A DNA stretch of 64,000 nt from NCBI RefSeq assembly GCF_041381155.1, contig NC_091149.1, positions 14,710,609 to 14,774,608 of the forward strand, in the 5' to 3' direction. The notes beneath the pieces are model-generated. The model saw only the letters and a list, made by a program, of their open reading frames with translations, made no database searches and was not told the DNA's origin. Shown here piece after piece: positions 44,643 through 56,998 of the stretch. A program made the translations under genes and the position numbers. The stretch comes from Argopecten irradians (taxonomy: Eukaryota; Mollusca; Bivalvia; Pectinida; Pectinidae). Every line of letters starts with the position of its first letter. The first letter of the stretch is position 1.

Positions 44643-45560
44643 AACAAGAGGCCCAAGAGGCCTTGATGGTCACCTGAGTGCTGATACAGAAAGAACATTG
44701 CAAAGTTGGTTCAAATCTTTAAAAAGCATTTATGAATTAAAAGAAACCCCTTTTGGACCCAATCCTCAGGCCCCTGGGGGTCAGTCATGGAAAATTTGTT
44801 AATAGGATTCAATGGCCATATCATACTGATAATTCTGACAACATTTGACTCATTTTCTATTACAAATGACCAAATAATGTTCAAAAATGTGTTTTCCCTA
44901 TAAAAACTATAGAAAACTTGACCCCTCCCTCCCCAAGGTTCATATATAATTCATAATTATTGTAAAGGACCTTAAGACCTTTACATCTATGAAGAGTATT
45001 TGATTCTACCATTTCCACAATTTTAGATGAAGGTTTTTGAAGTTTAAGCCTATCCTATTTGACCCATTTTAGCCCCACCCCTCAGGCCCCTGGGGGTCAG
45101 TTATGGGAAATATGTTAATATGATTTATTGACCATTTCATACTGATAATTCTGATTCATTTTCTATTACAAATGACCAAATAATGCTCAAAAATGTGTTT
45201 TACCTAAATAAACTATAGTAAACTTGACCCCCTCCCCACGTGATTCCATCTATGAAGAGTATTTGATTCCACTATTTCTTGAATTTTAGAAGAAGATTGT
45301 TGAAGTTTTAGCCTAATTGACCCCTTTTGGCCCCAACCCTCAGGTTCCTAGGGGACCATATAATTCACAATTTTGATTGACCTTTGGCCTTGAAAGGTCT
45401 CTGCAAAATTAGATTAGGTCACTGGAGACTTCATTTCAGCTAGGTGACCTCAAAACTGAGTCCTGCATAGACTTCCTTTCAAGATTACTGAGAAAGTGAC
45501 ACCCAACTTCAAACCAACCCCTGAGTGATAGTAACCCCTGGCGTATGGAGAAGGATTAGG
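44643..45560. repeat. R2-related repeat, inverse relative of the one hosting the 10.5-kb transposon
   Basis: Starts 'aacaagaggcccaagaggcc' + ttgatggtcacctgag. Units contain 'cctgggggtcagt', 'atttgactcattttctatta', 'tttgaccaaataatg'-like sequence, 'aaactatag' and 'agagtatttgattc', the inverse of the units at 61352-62900. Two to three units. The right boundary is not sharp. Confidence 0.65.
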
Positions 45561-46690
45561 CTATTACACTGCTATTTTCTTAAATAAAGGGAGACTTAAA
45601 ACTTGTATGTGGCATTTTATAACTGTCCCTATGACATACAATTAAGCAAGGAGTTCATCATAATTGCTATTGCTGCCTGGAATATGCATCTTCATGAATA
45701 ATCATGCAAAAGTCTCTGCTAGCTACCCCCATTTTATCGAAAAAAAAAGTAAAAAAATGGTAATAATAGACAATATCGCCTGGCTGGCACTCAATCTCTT
45801 ACAAATACATACATTTTAGAGAACAAGAAATGTTAAACAGTTTTTTACAGAGAAAAAAAAAACAAAATAAAACTACTGCTATACTCAAGTTAAAATAACC
45901 AGAAAATGTATAAATCTATGTAATAGATGTATACATGTATGTATGTACTTCATATGATTGCAATTACTATACATACATGTATAATGTATATGGTATGTCG
46001 GAGTGAATGTGTATATGCCTGTATTATGTAATGTACTATAAAATGTCTTGAAAAATAAAAAAAATTATAAAAAAAAAGAAAATAACCAGAATTCATTTAA
46101 TATGGATTATATCGTTTCATAATGACACGGCATCAAAGATTTGAAAAATATGATGTAATTATACATGTACATCACGAATAATCATGTAAAAGTCTCTGCT
46201 ACCCCCATTTTATCAATAAGAAACTGTTTTTTTCACACATGTAGATAAAAAAAAATGTCAAAATATTGACAATATTGGTCTGACCGAATACTCAATCCAA
46301 AACTAAACATACATTTCTCTGTTTTTGCAATTCTTTTAGTGATATTGAGCATTTTGCTAGAAAATATACCTTAAAAAATAATAAGTCAATTACCTCCCTT
46401 TATCCAATCCCAATGAAAACTGTTCATATGAACATTTAAAGAATATAAAGTTTTTAATTTAAAACCCACGTACCCTTTTACAAGTAAGTCAGTTATTTGA
46501 TGGTATACATGCATCTGATCATACATGTACTTGCATAAGATATTTAACAATATAGTGCTTTAATCAAGAAATGCCTTGGAAATGTATAATGCTAATTCGA
46601 ATTTCATGTTGGGCAATTAGGGTAATGAGTTATATTAGGTGCCAATCTTTCTAATTATCATAACATTTATGAGACCTTTTATGAGAACTC
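45561..46690. other. AT-rich spacer
   Basis: No gene seen. Two diverged copies of 'ataatcatgcaaaagtctct' + 'gcta...cccccattttatc' at about 45700-45740 and 46180-46215 indicate an old local duplication of ~480 bp. Confidence 0.45.
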
Positions 46691-46692
46691 TA

Positions 46693-46912
46693 TTCGTGGG
46701 GCCACAGTGACCAAGTGGTAAAGTTGTCCCAACATATTACCCCAAGCCGTCCACCTCTGGGTCACAAGTTCGAATCCTATGTGGAGAATTTGCCAGGTAC
46801 TGACAGCTGGTCGGTGATTTTTCTCCGGCTTTCCTCCACCATCAAACCTGGCACGTCCTTAAATGACCCTGCATGGCTGTTAATAGGACGTTAAACTAAT
46901 AAAAAAAGAGAA
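46693..46912 (+). mobile_element. tRNA-derived SINE with central domain
   Basis: Box A-like 'agtgaccaagtggt', then box B 'gttcgaatcc', then a body with 'ctgacagctggtcggtga' and 'ctccggctttcctccaccat', ending 'gcatggctgttaataggacg' + ttaaac and an A-rich tail. The tail sequence is shared with R1 and, more loosely, with the LINE at 13380-15750. It is a SINE and not a functional tRNA gene, because no acceptor stem pairs. Confidence 0.8.
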
Positions 46913-47805
46913 CTCTATTCTATATCCGAATTGTACATCCTAATTGGAACACATATGGTACCAGGTAATTAAATTATTTTAAATCCTTGATACTGCTGAA
47001 TGATATGAAAATCAGTTAAATAAATCATCACATTAAAGGATCTATTTGTAGCTTTTATTCATACGCAGAAATGAATTACTTAATTGGTAACATCTTTCAT
47101 ACTTCAGTCTTTTGTTTTATTAATCATATTTAATTTTTATATTGAGGAAGATTACCTACATATATATATATATAGGTACCAGTGTTCAATCTACGATTAT
47201 TTTTCGCGGGTCCTTTTCAATGGTTTTTGTGAAAACAATGGGTCCCACAGTGTTATAGATACCCATTCCCAGAAATTTCATGGGTCCTTCTAAAATTCTG
47301 TGAGTCCAGGACTCGGGATGCGCATGTAGATTGATCACTGAGGTACTAGTATTTAAAATAGTTACCGTTTCCAAGTGTTATTCATCACAGATGAAAAAAA
47401 TGTCAACAGCAAGCAAATCATATATTTAAAAGTCTATACCTTAACTGAAATGGCTTTCAATGTATCAATTTTTTTTTTTTCAAATTGTTTTTTTGATTTA
47501 GAAACATTTTGAAAACCTTTCTCAAGCTGATGAGGCTGTTACAAGTTTGACATTCACTACTGTATAGTGAGTGTTATAAATAGGTCTCCTTTTACCTAGA
47601 TACTGTATGATATTTTAAAAAAAAACCCAGAAAAATGTTGTTATTTTGGAAATAAAATGTCAAAATATCCTTAAAGGCTCGTGGTATTTCAAATTTTATA
47701 AATTTAAGTTTAATAAATTTCAAATGATGTAGCCATGAGTGTAAGATTATATTTATCACATAACTAGTATTAATCAAAACATAGTCAAAACTTCAGTGAT
47801 TCTGA

Positions 47806-48375
47806 CAGGACAGTGGCGTAGGAAGATGAAACGTAGTGGGGGGGGGGGGGGACAAAGGTCCTCAATATTTCATAATTTCATAACACCCCCCCCCCCCGCA
47901 CCCCGCACCCACAGGAGTTACTTGATTTATTTTTTTCATATGTCATTACATATTTATTGGGCGTCCGAGGGATTTGAAACATACCGGATTCACACCATCG
48001 GCACATTGTTGTGTAACTCAAAATAATAATCAACTGATTGTCTTGCTAAGACATATAAACAAATAAATCTTTTAAGAAGCATTTTTTGTAATAGTATAAT
48101 TCCTTGATGGACATTTTTAGTCTAATTCGTGTGTATTGAATTTTCATTATTAAAGGTTTGAACATTACATGCTTGAATGTTTTAGGAAAAGCGCAGCGAA
48201 ATATTTTCTAAAAAGTTCAAAAATGTGTAGGAGGACCCTTTTTTTCTTTCAAATGTGAATTTTTAGAACATTTCACTCGGCGAAAATGGGGGGGGGGGGG
48301 GGGGGGGGCAAAAAAGACATGTTTGCCCCCCCCCCCTGCCCCCCCCCCCCCCCCGCTTCCTACGCCTCTGCAGGA
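47806..48375. mobile_element. hAT-like nonautonomous element with G and C homopolymers
   Basis: TIRs CAGTGGCGTAGGAAG (47811) and CTTCCTACGCCTCTG (ending 48370), flanked by CAGGA on both sides (47806-47810, 48371-48375). The interior has G runs at about 47838-47850 and 48289-48308 and C runs at 47885-47897 and 48326-48354, which can pair. The CAGTGGCG terminus is hAT-like, although the visible direct repeat is 5 bp, where 8 is usual. Confidence 0.65.
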
Positions 48376-49588
48376 AAAAGGGCATCCATGGTGCTTAGTT
48401 TAAAGTGCACCTTTGACCTCAATAAATGACCACCAGATCAGAGTCCAGGGGCATCAAGAAGATATCAACATCTTCCTTTACAAGGAAAAATCTTACAAAT
48501 TCTCTTGAACATTGTTTATTTAATTCTAGATCTATTGAATCCTTGAGAGAATAGCCAGGGCTTAAACTCTGGGTCAAAATTGGGATTACTTTGTTTAGTT
48601 TCAATTCTGTTTTATGTAAGAGTGGCGAATCAGGCTTGGATTCGACGTGTCAACCGAGATAATCATACAACATCACAGACGTCATTAATATAGATCTACG
48701 ACGCCACAATAACGTTCGTCTTACAACATTTATGACATGACCGTATACATGTATAACATTGCTAAATGGGTCAGAGTGATATTATACATGTATGCTAATT
48801 TTCACAACACGGGTCAATCTGATGATTCCTGTCGGCATCCTAATTATTACGCAGTAGTTGTCTATCACTATACACAACACAGCAAAATTGTGAAATGAAT
48901 TTTCATTAATATTATTGCCCTCACCCACCCAGTCTATACAGTAACTTAAGCCTAAGCAATTATTATGTGTCATGTAAAACTGCAGTGCATACAAATGTCC
49001 ATATCTACATGTAATAATGTTGATCATATCCATTGTCAAACTACATGTACATTGTTACCATTTTTTTTCTGGTTTGTTTTCTTTAGTTGTCTAATATTCA
49101 GATTACTCAAAGACGTTTCGGTACCTTCTGAAAGTCATTTCGCCCTGTTCACTTTATGATACCGAAAAGATTTCCGCATGTACCGAAATGACATGTAACG
49201 AAGCTAACGTTACGTACGTTACATGTGAGCCTACGCACTACCGAAACGATATATACATGTATGTGCATGACTTTATGGTTTAACTACTAGCAATTTAATC
49301 ATATGCTCAAACAATATTTTAGGAGATACATATATATTCAAACGGCATCTGCCTCAAAGTCGGTAAAGTTGTCAGTTTACGTGCTGTTAAGCCACGATTT
49401 AGAACACATGCATGGTTCTGTTGTCAGACAGTCACTCGCGATGGTGATCATAAACAGACTGTAAACAGTACCTATTACCTAACGTTATATTTGCAGGCCT
49501 ACAAAAACAATCAAATATATCTGATAATACTAATATCCATCGATAATGATATTGATGTCTATAACAAGTAAAATGAACAATTACTTAC

Positions 49589-49664
49589 CTGATAATGCCG
49601 GATTTAACTTGAACATCAAGGCGGCTTCAACGTTTTTACTCAACCGGATACAAACAATACACAT
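49589..49664 (-). CDS. Candidate first coding exon
   Basis: On the minus strand ATG at 49664 opens MCIVCIRLSKNVEAALMFKL + NPALS, ending cag|gtaagtaat, a strong donor in phase 1. A second ATG lies at 49616. No downstream partner exon was identified with certainty; the phase would suit the Sushi exon at 41579, but there is no signal peptide. It could also be a leader exon. Confidence 0.25.
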
Positions 49665-49669
49665 TTCTT

Positions 49670-50520
49670 ATAGGGGGCGCGATAGTCTGCGCCATGATTT
49701 TGTGCGTTCGAGACAGTACAAATAGATTCATTTCACTGTTGCACTTGTTAAACGCATTTTGTAACATAAATTTGATGTTTAGTGCATACATTATTTACTC
49801 ATTTTATAATGTTTAGTCACTTCTACAGAAAATTTCAAAAATATCCCTCATTTTTAAATGGTACATTTGCCGGTCCAATCGTTCAGAATAGCTCAGAAAG
49901 AAGGCGCCTTGGACCCCGAAATATCTCGTCTGTTGTGGAAATTTACCGAGAACCTGCGAAATACCACCTTTATTCATGGCTGTATTGTGGCCGTTGTATA
50001 TAACATTTCCAAAAGTAAGAACTACCGTTTTGTTCAGAATTACAAGGACTTTTTATATGTAGAGTTCAAGCTTCTCAGCTTTATTAATTTATTTACTAGG
50101 ATAGATTAAACAGAAATCAGTGGTCAAAATGCCGATTTTTGGGGTTTTACACCAAAATATCTCGTCGTTTTGAATTTTCACAGCTAAGGTGACTATATCA
50201 ATCGATAGATCACGCCGTGATTACCTTACATTCAAAATTTCAGCAAAATATATCGTTGGATTTCCTTATTACTCAAATCGCGGTTATAAGCGGGTTGATA
50301 GCTAAAAGTTGTCGTGTTAACATTTCGTTCCGAAGGAACGATAACAGTTGTTATCGTACCTTACGTCTCTTCATTTCATAATTCATCATCACCATTATAT
50401 ATCAAAACTATTGTTGGTTTTGTTATATGTACTGGCCCAGCATGCTGTGTTATTAGTTTTGATGTTGTTGTGATTTTATACGTGTTATTGAAATGCAATC
50501 TTTATGTCCAGTCATATTTG
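49670..50520. other. Spacer without recognised gene
   Basis: An 84-codon plus-strand frame around 49858-50109 has no family resemblance I can name. No repeat edges are recognised until 50527. Confidence 0.35.
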
Positions 50521-50828
50521 ATTTTTAGGTCACCTGAGACGAAGTCTCAAGTGACCTATTCTAATCGCCTTTTGTCCGTCGTCGTGCGTCGTATGTCTGT
50601 AAACAATTTACATTTTCGACTTCTTCTCCAAAACTGCTGAAGCAATTTCAATGAAATTTTGCACAAACCTTCTAAGGCATAAGGCCAATCAAAATTGTAA
50701 ATTATATGGTCCCCACACCCCAGGGGGCTGTGGGAGGGGCCAAAAGGGGAAAAATTGAGTAAAAATTCAAAAATCTTCTTCTCTACTCACAGATGTGGTA
50801 GAATCAAATACTCTTCATGGATAGAAAG

Positions 50829-50887
50829 CATTCGGCAAACCTCGGCCGATTCCGGTACCCTACATCTAACCTCAGCTGTATCACTGT
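50829..50887 (+). repeat. Left TIR of the 10.5-kb transposon
   Basis: 59 bp starting CATTCGGCAAACCTCGGCCG and ending agctgtatcactgt, identical to the inverse of 61283-61341 except one A/G. The outer 20 bp contain an internal near-palindrome (cggcaaacctcggccg). The transposase ATG is 36 bp further in. Confidence 0.92.
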
Positions 50888-50922
50888 TTCCGCCATATTG
50901 GAACTACTTTTAAATTGTCAAG

Positions 50923-53900
50923 ATGGCGGCCAGGAGATCTGAAGCGTCCTTCACAACGCCAGTGAAAAGTGTAATACCGGACAGTCTTCGCCAAACCTGC
51001 ATCTTATGCAAGGAAGAAAAGAAACGTTTGCATTGCCTTACTAACTATAAAGCTAGAAAGGATAATTATGTTAAGACATTGGAAGACTTCACTGGTTGTA
51101 ATTTAGAAACAGAACTCCTAGACAAAATGTTTTCATGCGAAACTTGTATCAACAAGATTAACGCATCTTTCCTTCTAAAACGTACATTTATTAAGAATAT
51201 AGGAGATTTTACGTCCATGTATAAACGATGCAAGCGTCAGTCTGTCGCCAGCCAAATACAAAGGTCGGTGGAAAAGTTGAAATGTTTGCGACTGGACGAT
51301 GTCGAACCGAAGAAATCACGCCAAAAGTTAAGTTATGGTGTTGATACTAGGCCAATTGATAATTTGTCAAGTACTACGCCTACATCACAAGAACACGACG
51401 ATGAAGATTCTGATAGCTTGTCATTCCAACCGCTAATACCTAATGTGTCTGACCATGTGTATAGTTTAAGTGGGCACCCTGTACAATCAAGTGATGATAC
51501 ACATGATACATGTATATCCGCCAAAGAATTCATCAATGAAATACGTGATCATGACCTGTCAGTATCTGAAATTGAAAATTCCATTCAGTCAGTTTCAAAG
51601 TTGGGGAAAAGTGTGCTGTTTATTAAAGATCCAGAAAAAAAATTCAGTAAAAGCTGGTCATACTGTGGATTAATTACTCCAACAATAATGTATAGCTGTA
51701 ACTACTAGTATTTTAAAAATATAGTTAATTTATGTACAGTACTGTAATAGACCTTTTGGCTTAAGGACTTGGGAAAAATGTTTTCAGGTGACAAAATTTC
51801 TGCAGAGTCTAAGCTGTCCACAATGTCTGTGATCTACGGTATGATCCTACATTGTAGAAATGTGAAGGCCTGTGCTATTCAGCGCATTTTATCTGCATTG
51901 TGTATAAGATATCATGCAGATAATAAGGTATCAAAACTGTAACATTGAAGTTACACTGTTCAGTTTTGTTAGTTGACGACTTTTTCTGTGTTTGACTTTA
52001 AAATTTGTTCAGTCTGAATTACTCCAAGATTCTATCGACAAGAATAATAAATATAAAAAGTTGATAGAGTGTTAAATAATTTGGACTAGATTAGATTTTG
52101 TAGTTAAATGTTTGAATTTTCTAAATTTGTTTCATTTGTGCCAATGAAGTATAGACATGTTTCTTCGCAATAGGTGCATATACGTATGTATCATGATCGA
52201 TCACTAATCAATGTGAAATTATTTAATCAATTCAGACTATTATCAGATAACAAACACATTTTGATAACATTTTGTCAGAAGCCCTTACTAATACTCCTTT
52301 TTAAAAAGGCTGGTTTTGCCCATGAATTTACCTGTCTATACATCTTTTTGTGATCCAACTGACATATGTCTTTTAGGTTACCACATTTATAAAATATGTA
52401 CTGTATGGTAGTTAATTTATAACATTCAACACCAAGGTAATAATGTTTAATCAAGCAAGTAAGGACTGGACCCTAACAGGCATATCTCAGGTTGGATACA
52501 GGCTTAGTGCATGGCTTCCCAATTAAATATGAAGATCACTTGCTTTAAAGGCCCACTACCTTTCCGGAGCATAATATAAAGATTTCTTAAAAATATAAAT
52601 AACATAAGAAAATATATACCGATGGCCTAAAAAGAGGTTGCAACACCAAACATATGCAAGATTTTCCGCGAAATATATGAAAATAGTGGAGAGTCATTTC
52701 ACTGTTTTGCCAACTGGTGCAGTGATAGTCAACTACCGTGCGGTATTTAGGACGACGGCGGGAACCATAAGACAACCCGCGTTATGAAAATTAACATTTT
52801 ACATATTTTGATTGAATTGTTCAGAAGGTGATGATATATGTAGTATTACGACTCTACAAAAGTATCGATCTCATTTTACATCCCATTTTAAAAATAAAAA
52901 GCCGTTTCGGAAAGGTAATGGGCCTTTAAGAGACCACTTTTAGTCTATGGGCCGAAATAAACAATTCCATCAGAATTTAACTTGACGTCAGGATTACGAG
53001 GACAGCGGGAACAGCCATTTTGACGGTGATCAGTTGACGTCACCACGTCAACATTAGTGACGTCATTATGGTCACGTTTTGGGTGTCAGTTATACCGTCA
53101 TATATTTCACTTTGCCTTGGTTAGTTTATATAGTAGAAGTGACTAGTAAATGTAAATATATATATATTTATATATGGCTCGATGATCAGTCAATCATAAA
53201 GCCTTTCTGACTAAAAATGTGATCTTCTTAATTCAAGATATTATGAATGTGCATGTGTATGTGAATGTGCGTCTGCATATATAATGTAAAAGCATCAAAC
53301 ATTTTACAAATACCGTATTCGACCCAATAAGCTCCCAGGGCGTTTGAAAAATTGAAAATGAAAAGGTGCTAATAAGACGAAATTATTGCAAATCTAAACA
53401 GTTTTGTGTAGTTTTGGTCTTTGTTTATGCGTGAACAATTCAAATTGAGGCCTCAAAAAGGGGGAGGGGCGCTTATAGGGACATGGGCGCTTATTGGATC
53501 GAATACGGTAATTTAATTACGATTTATGAAGGTTTCACTTTGTTGAGTTCAAAACTGCATGTGAAAAAAATAAATATAACAGTAACGCCATACATATCAT
53601 TACGCAAGTCCAATTAATCACAATGAATATAATACTGTATTGAGTGCTGTAGAAATATCATATTTCTATACTGTACACAGGATGATTATTTAACATTAAT
53701 ATATAATTTGTTTTTATTTTTTTTACAATTACTAGAGTGGATTTTTCATATCTAAAATTGCCTTTTAAAAAAAATAATATAATTTGTCATTGTTTGTATT
53801 TTATAATATTAATGATCAAAATTAAATACCATGTATTGAATTGCTGGATTAATATTTACAGCTGTTGGAACGTCTTAATCAAGTCCATGTCACACTATCA

Positions 53901-56900
53901 CATGAAACAAAGCGGAACCTACTGAAAGACTTTTCTGACTATTCAGAGCGCCTCATCATAGAGAAAGTGTCGCTTGGAAAAGATGGAAAAATCAATGGTG
54001 ATAACTTGGATATATATGTTTCCACCAATGACATCCGAATGGAGAACAAAAATCGTGACTATCATTTCTTTGCATCTGATTTCATATTTGACCGTGTGAA
54101 TGTGGACACAGCAGATGACACTTCTTCTTTGAAGAATATCGAAAAGGTTACATGGAAGAATTTTGTTCCCTCTACTGAAGAAGATCAGCTGTATAAGCAG
54201 TCTTTGAAGGTACTGTTAGGAAGGATAATGGCCAAATATGTATCCAAATTTCAATGGATGAAGTCTATCCTTCCTACTCATATCCCACACACCTTTGATG
54301 ATGTTATGTCTCAGAGATCCGACGTTTGCTGGTTACCAGTTATGCTGAAGAATGAAGCTTTCTACTCGGATTGTATCCATATCATGAAGGCATATGAATC
54401 GCAGGTCATTCAATGGTACACCAAGAGTGGAAGAGGTGAGTAGTCATAAAAATAAAAGATTTTTACATGCTAATTATTACAAGTCTGAAGGTTTCATACT
54501 TTCATACTCTGCCTTCTATTTAATTTTGCTAATTATAAGAAAGAGAGCAAAAAATCGTTTTGTCATTACCTTTACACTACATACTGTAGGTAACATATTT
54601 CATTGACTATGTACGAGGGTTCGATTCCCTCCCTAGGCATAATATAATTAGCTGGTGCAAAGTGGGCAGTCTGCCTAGTGGCCCCGCATAGTCTAATGGT
54701 AATATGGAAGTTGCCTTGACATTTATTTTCAGCATGTGACCAGCAGTCAGTATCTGGCACCTGCCCCACATGAGTTTTGAACTCTCGACCCAGAGGTGAA
54801 GGGCTTGTGGTAATACATTGAGACATCTTAACCACTAGGCCACCACGTGCACAGTCCCTTAATATCGAAGACCCAAGTCTGAAATATCTTATCTAAGTAA
54901 CAATTTTAATTAAAAATCTCATATAAAATGAAACCTACAAAAGATTTTATATATATTTATTCATACATAATCATACTCATTTTTGTTACAGAAATTGTAC
55001 AAAAGGTTTTATAAAACATCTAGTGGTAGAGACAAAGGCACCCTGTTCAACCTTAAACTGAACATTGAACGCAGCAACGTCAATGGGAATGTTAAAAGCC
55101 GGTTTGAGGTACATTTTCAATTGATGAAACATTTACATTTTCATCAGAGACACTTTGATCAAAGTGTGCATGAACAATACGTATGCAATTTATTGCACAT
55201 GCTTTCATAATAAATCATTTGTTTTGTAACTTTGTTTGTATATATCAAATGTATACAGAATATGTAAATTAGGTCAATTTATGAGCATAGGTACATTCTA
55301 TATATGGTTTGTAGAGGAAAATGATGTATCCTGAATTCAGCATTTATCATGGTATGAATATATTTATATTAAAATAATTTATTGATGCACATTTGTATAT
55401 GTTATTCAGGCACACGAAGATTTTGTCCTCACTGTAGGAAATGCTTATTTCCTGTCGTTTGTGATGCACAAATTCGGTATGGATTCACTAGATGCAGAAC
55501 CAAAACATCCCCTACTGAAGACAAATATAAAATACATGCACAACAAGCAAACGGAGGATATCTTTGAACACATCATCAGTGAAATTATACAGGACCTTTT
55601 GTGTATCTTTCCTAAAGAGGTACATAAATTAACATTCAACAGTTAATATTTTGTATCATATAATAATAAGTTAGAATAATAAGTGCACACAATTTTTTTA
55701 CCTATATATTTCTCTCTTTAGTAACACATTTAAATCAACCAGTTTTGATGAATTAAAGGCATATATAAGGAGTCAGTTTCTTACACAGTACATTGACCTA
55801 AGCTTATAAACACATAACTATTCAGACTGGACAACAAAAGAAAATGCAAGAAACTATAAGAAACTATGAAGGAATTTACAATTGAATTACATTTAAAGAT
55901 GTCATTTTCAAATAGAAAGTGCTAAAGACCAAATCGAAAGATTTCTTAATTGTCTGTATTACTTATTATTAAAATTTTATTGTTTTCTTTCCTTTCATAT
56001 AGGAGCCTTGTATGCTTCTGAATGTGGAGGTGCTTAACACTAGTCTTCTAGTCGAAAGTCAATGGGATGAAGGAATTCTTAAGTTTACATTGAGAATTAA
56101 CAATAACAACATCATTTTCAATGTGACACCAGAACAGGCAAAGCGTGGACAGACCATTGACCTCACTGTATGTGGCAAGAGAGTCCCAGTTAGAGTCACA
56201 CAAACCCACAGTAAAGCACAAGATGACTTGTATAACTATGTGATGCAATTTCTGCAATGGTTTTTCATCATCCTGACCTTCAAAGACGCAATAAAAGAAG
56301 GAGATTCTGACCGTACCAACATCACACTGAAATTTTGCATACCTGTATTTTTTGGCCATTCAGTTCTATCTAAATACCTTGAAGAATGTATTGACTACAT
56401 CTTAAAAACAGAAATTGTACTATCCCAAAAGATGTCCTTAAAGGTGCGGTATGGTTCATTTGTTAACATGACCGGAAATAAAGGAGAAAACAAAGCAACA
56501 GATATGCAGAAGGAGAATGAGGTTTTAGTGCTGAAGGAACTAATTAGAGGATTAGGCTCTAACAAAACTGAAAAGGCTATCATCAGCATTACAAAAGCGG
56601 CACCTGTCATCCAAAATATTGTCACCAATTTCGATAAAATGGTAAACATATATGACAAACATACATATCATAAGAAACGGTCAATGGAGGGAGATATCAG
56701 TGTTCTTATGAAGAAACTGATTCCTTTGAACATTTGGACTCCAACACCGGGACGGACACTGGAAAACTTTCAGAAAATTAAAAAATCTCCCCATGACATT
56801 GACAGGGCACACTTCAAGGGCATTATAATGGGAAAGGTAAACAGGCTCAAGAGAGGAATACCTGTACCCACAGCACTTTCTGATGATTCTGACTCGGAGA

Positions 56901-56908
56901 AGGAATAA
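50923..56908 (+). CDS. Transposase-like protein of the 10.5-kb transposon (DUF6589-like), one exon apparently missing
   Basis: Exons: 50923-51646 (phase 0 to 1), 51788-51927 (to 0), 53862-54435 (to 1), then a break, 54992-55108, 55410-55619 and 56003-56908 (all phase 0). The N-terminus has a Cys-pair finger (CILC at 26-29, C38, CETC at 72-75), reminiscent of a ZAD-type zinc domain. Then come SKLSTMSVIYGMILHCRNVK, NGDNLDIYVSTNDIRMENKN and, after the break, KLYKRFYKTSSGRDKGTLFN, HEDFVLTVGNAYFLSFVM and a long C-terminal region ending in an acidic SDDSDSEKE. The GDN-D block and the YKTSSGRD-GTL block followed by an EDF-like motif recall animal DUF6589 proteins. Exon 54435 ends in phase 1 while 54992 reads only in phase 0, and the GDQLT-like catalytic block I would expect between them is not there. 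SINE sequence occupies that intron. So this copy is probably defective. Family match is from memory. Confidence 0.75.
51788..51927 (+). CDS. Second exon of the transposase-like gene
   Basis: A 140-bp exon too short to stand out by itself: acceptor ttttcag, donor aag|gtatca. It restores the frame of the first exon by replacing its read-through end (donor ttca|gtaaaa at 51646). Encodes DKISAESKLSTMSVIYGMIL followed by HCRNVKACAIQRILSALCIR and YHADNK, the helical segment just before the GDN-D block in this family. Confidence 0.75.
52545..52929. mobile_element. MITE with TIR 'ttaaaggcccactacctttccgg', in transposase intron 2
   Basis: Left end 'aaaggcccactacctttccg', right end 'cggaaaggtaatgggccttt'. 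About 385 bp, noncoding, with a degenerate relative at 556-990. It inserted into the larger transposon after that element was made. Confidence 0.8.
53311..53510. mobile_element. MITE with TIR 'taccgtattcgacccaataag', in transposase intron 2
   Basis: TACCGTATTCGACCCAATAA at the left and TTATTGGATCGAATACGGTA at the right, 200 bp, likely with a TA duplication as in Tc1/mariner-type MITEs. The interior holds 'gggcgcttat' and 'agctcccagggcg', partly inverted. Confidence 0.85.
54590..54860 (-). mobile_element. tRNA-derived SINE sequence inside the transposase gene
   Basis: Read on the minus strand from about 54850: box A-like 'gtggcctagtggttaaga', box B-like 'gagagttcaaaact', then 'caggtgccagatactgactg', close to the SINE at 46693-46912. 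A second, different tRNA-like piece ('gggttcgattccctccc' and 'tagtctaatggtaata') follows to about 54600. Together they fill most of the intron between the third and the next recognisable transposase exon. Confidence 0.65.
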
Positions 56909-56998
56909 ATATGCTATAGCTACAACATTTGACAGTCATAATTTTCAAATATATGGTAAGTTGCAAAAATGTATTTCACAAATTTCGGTTTAGCCTAA

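Noticed and set aside
46693-46800. tRNA gene
   Set aside because: Box A and box B are present but no acceptor stem pairs, and the sequence continues into a SINE body and tail.
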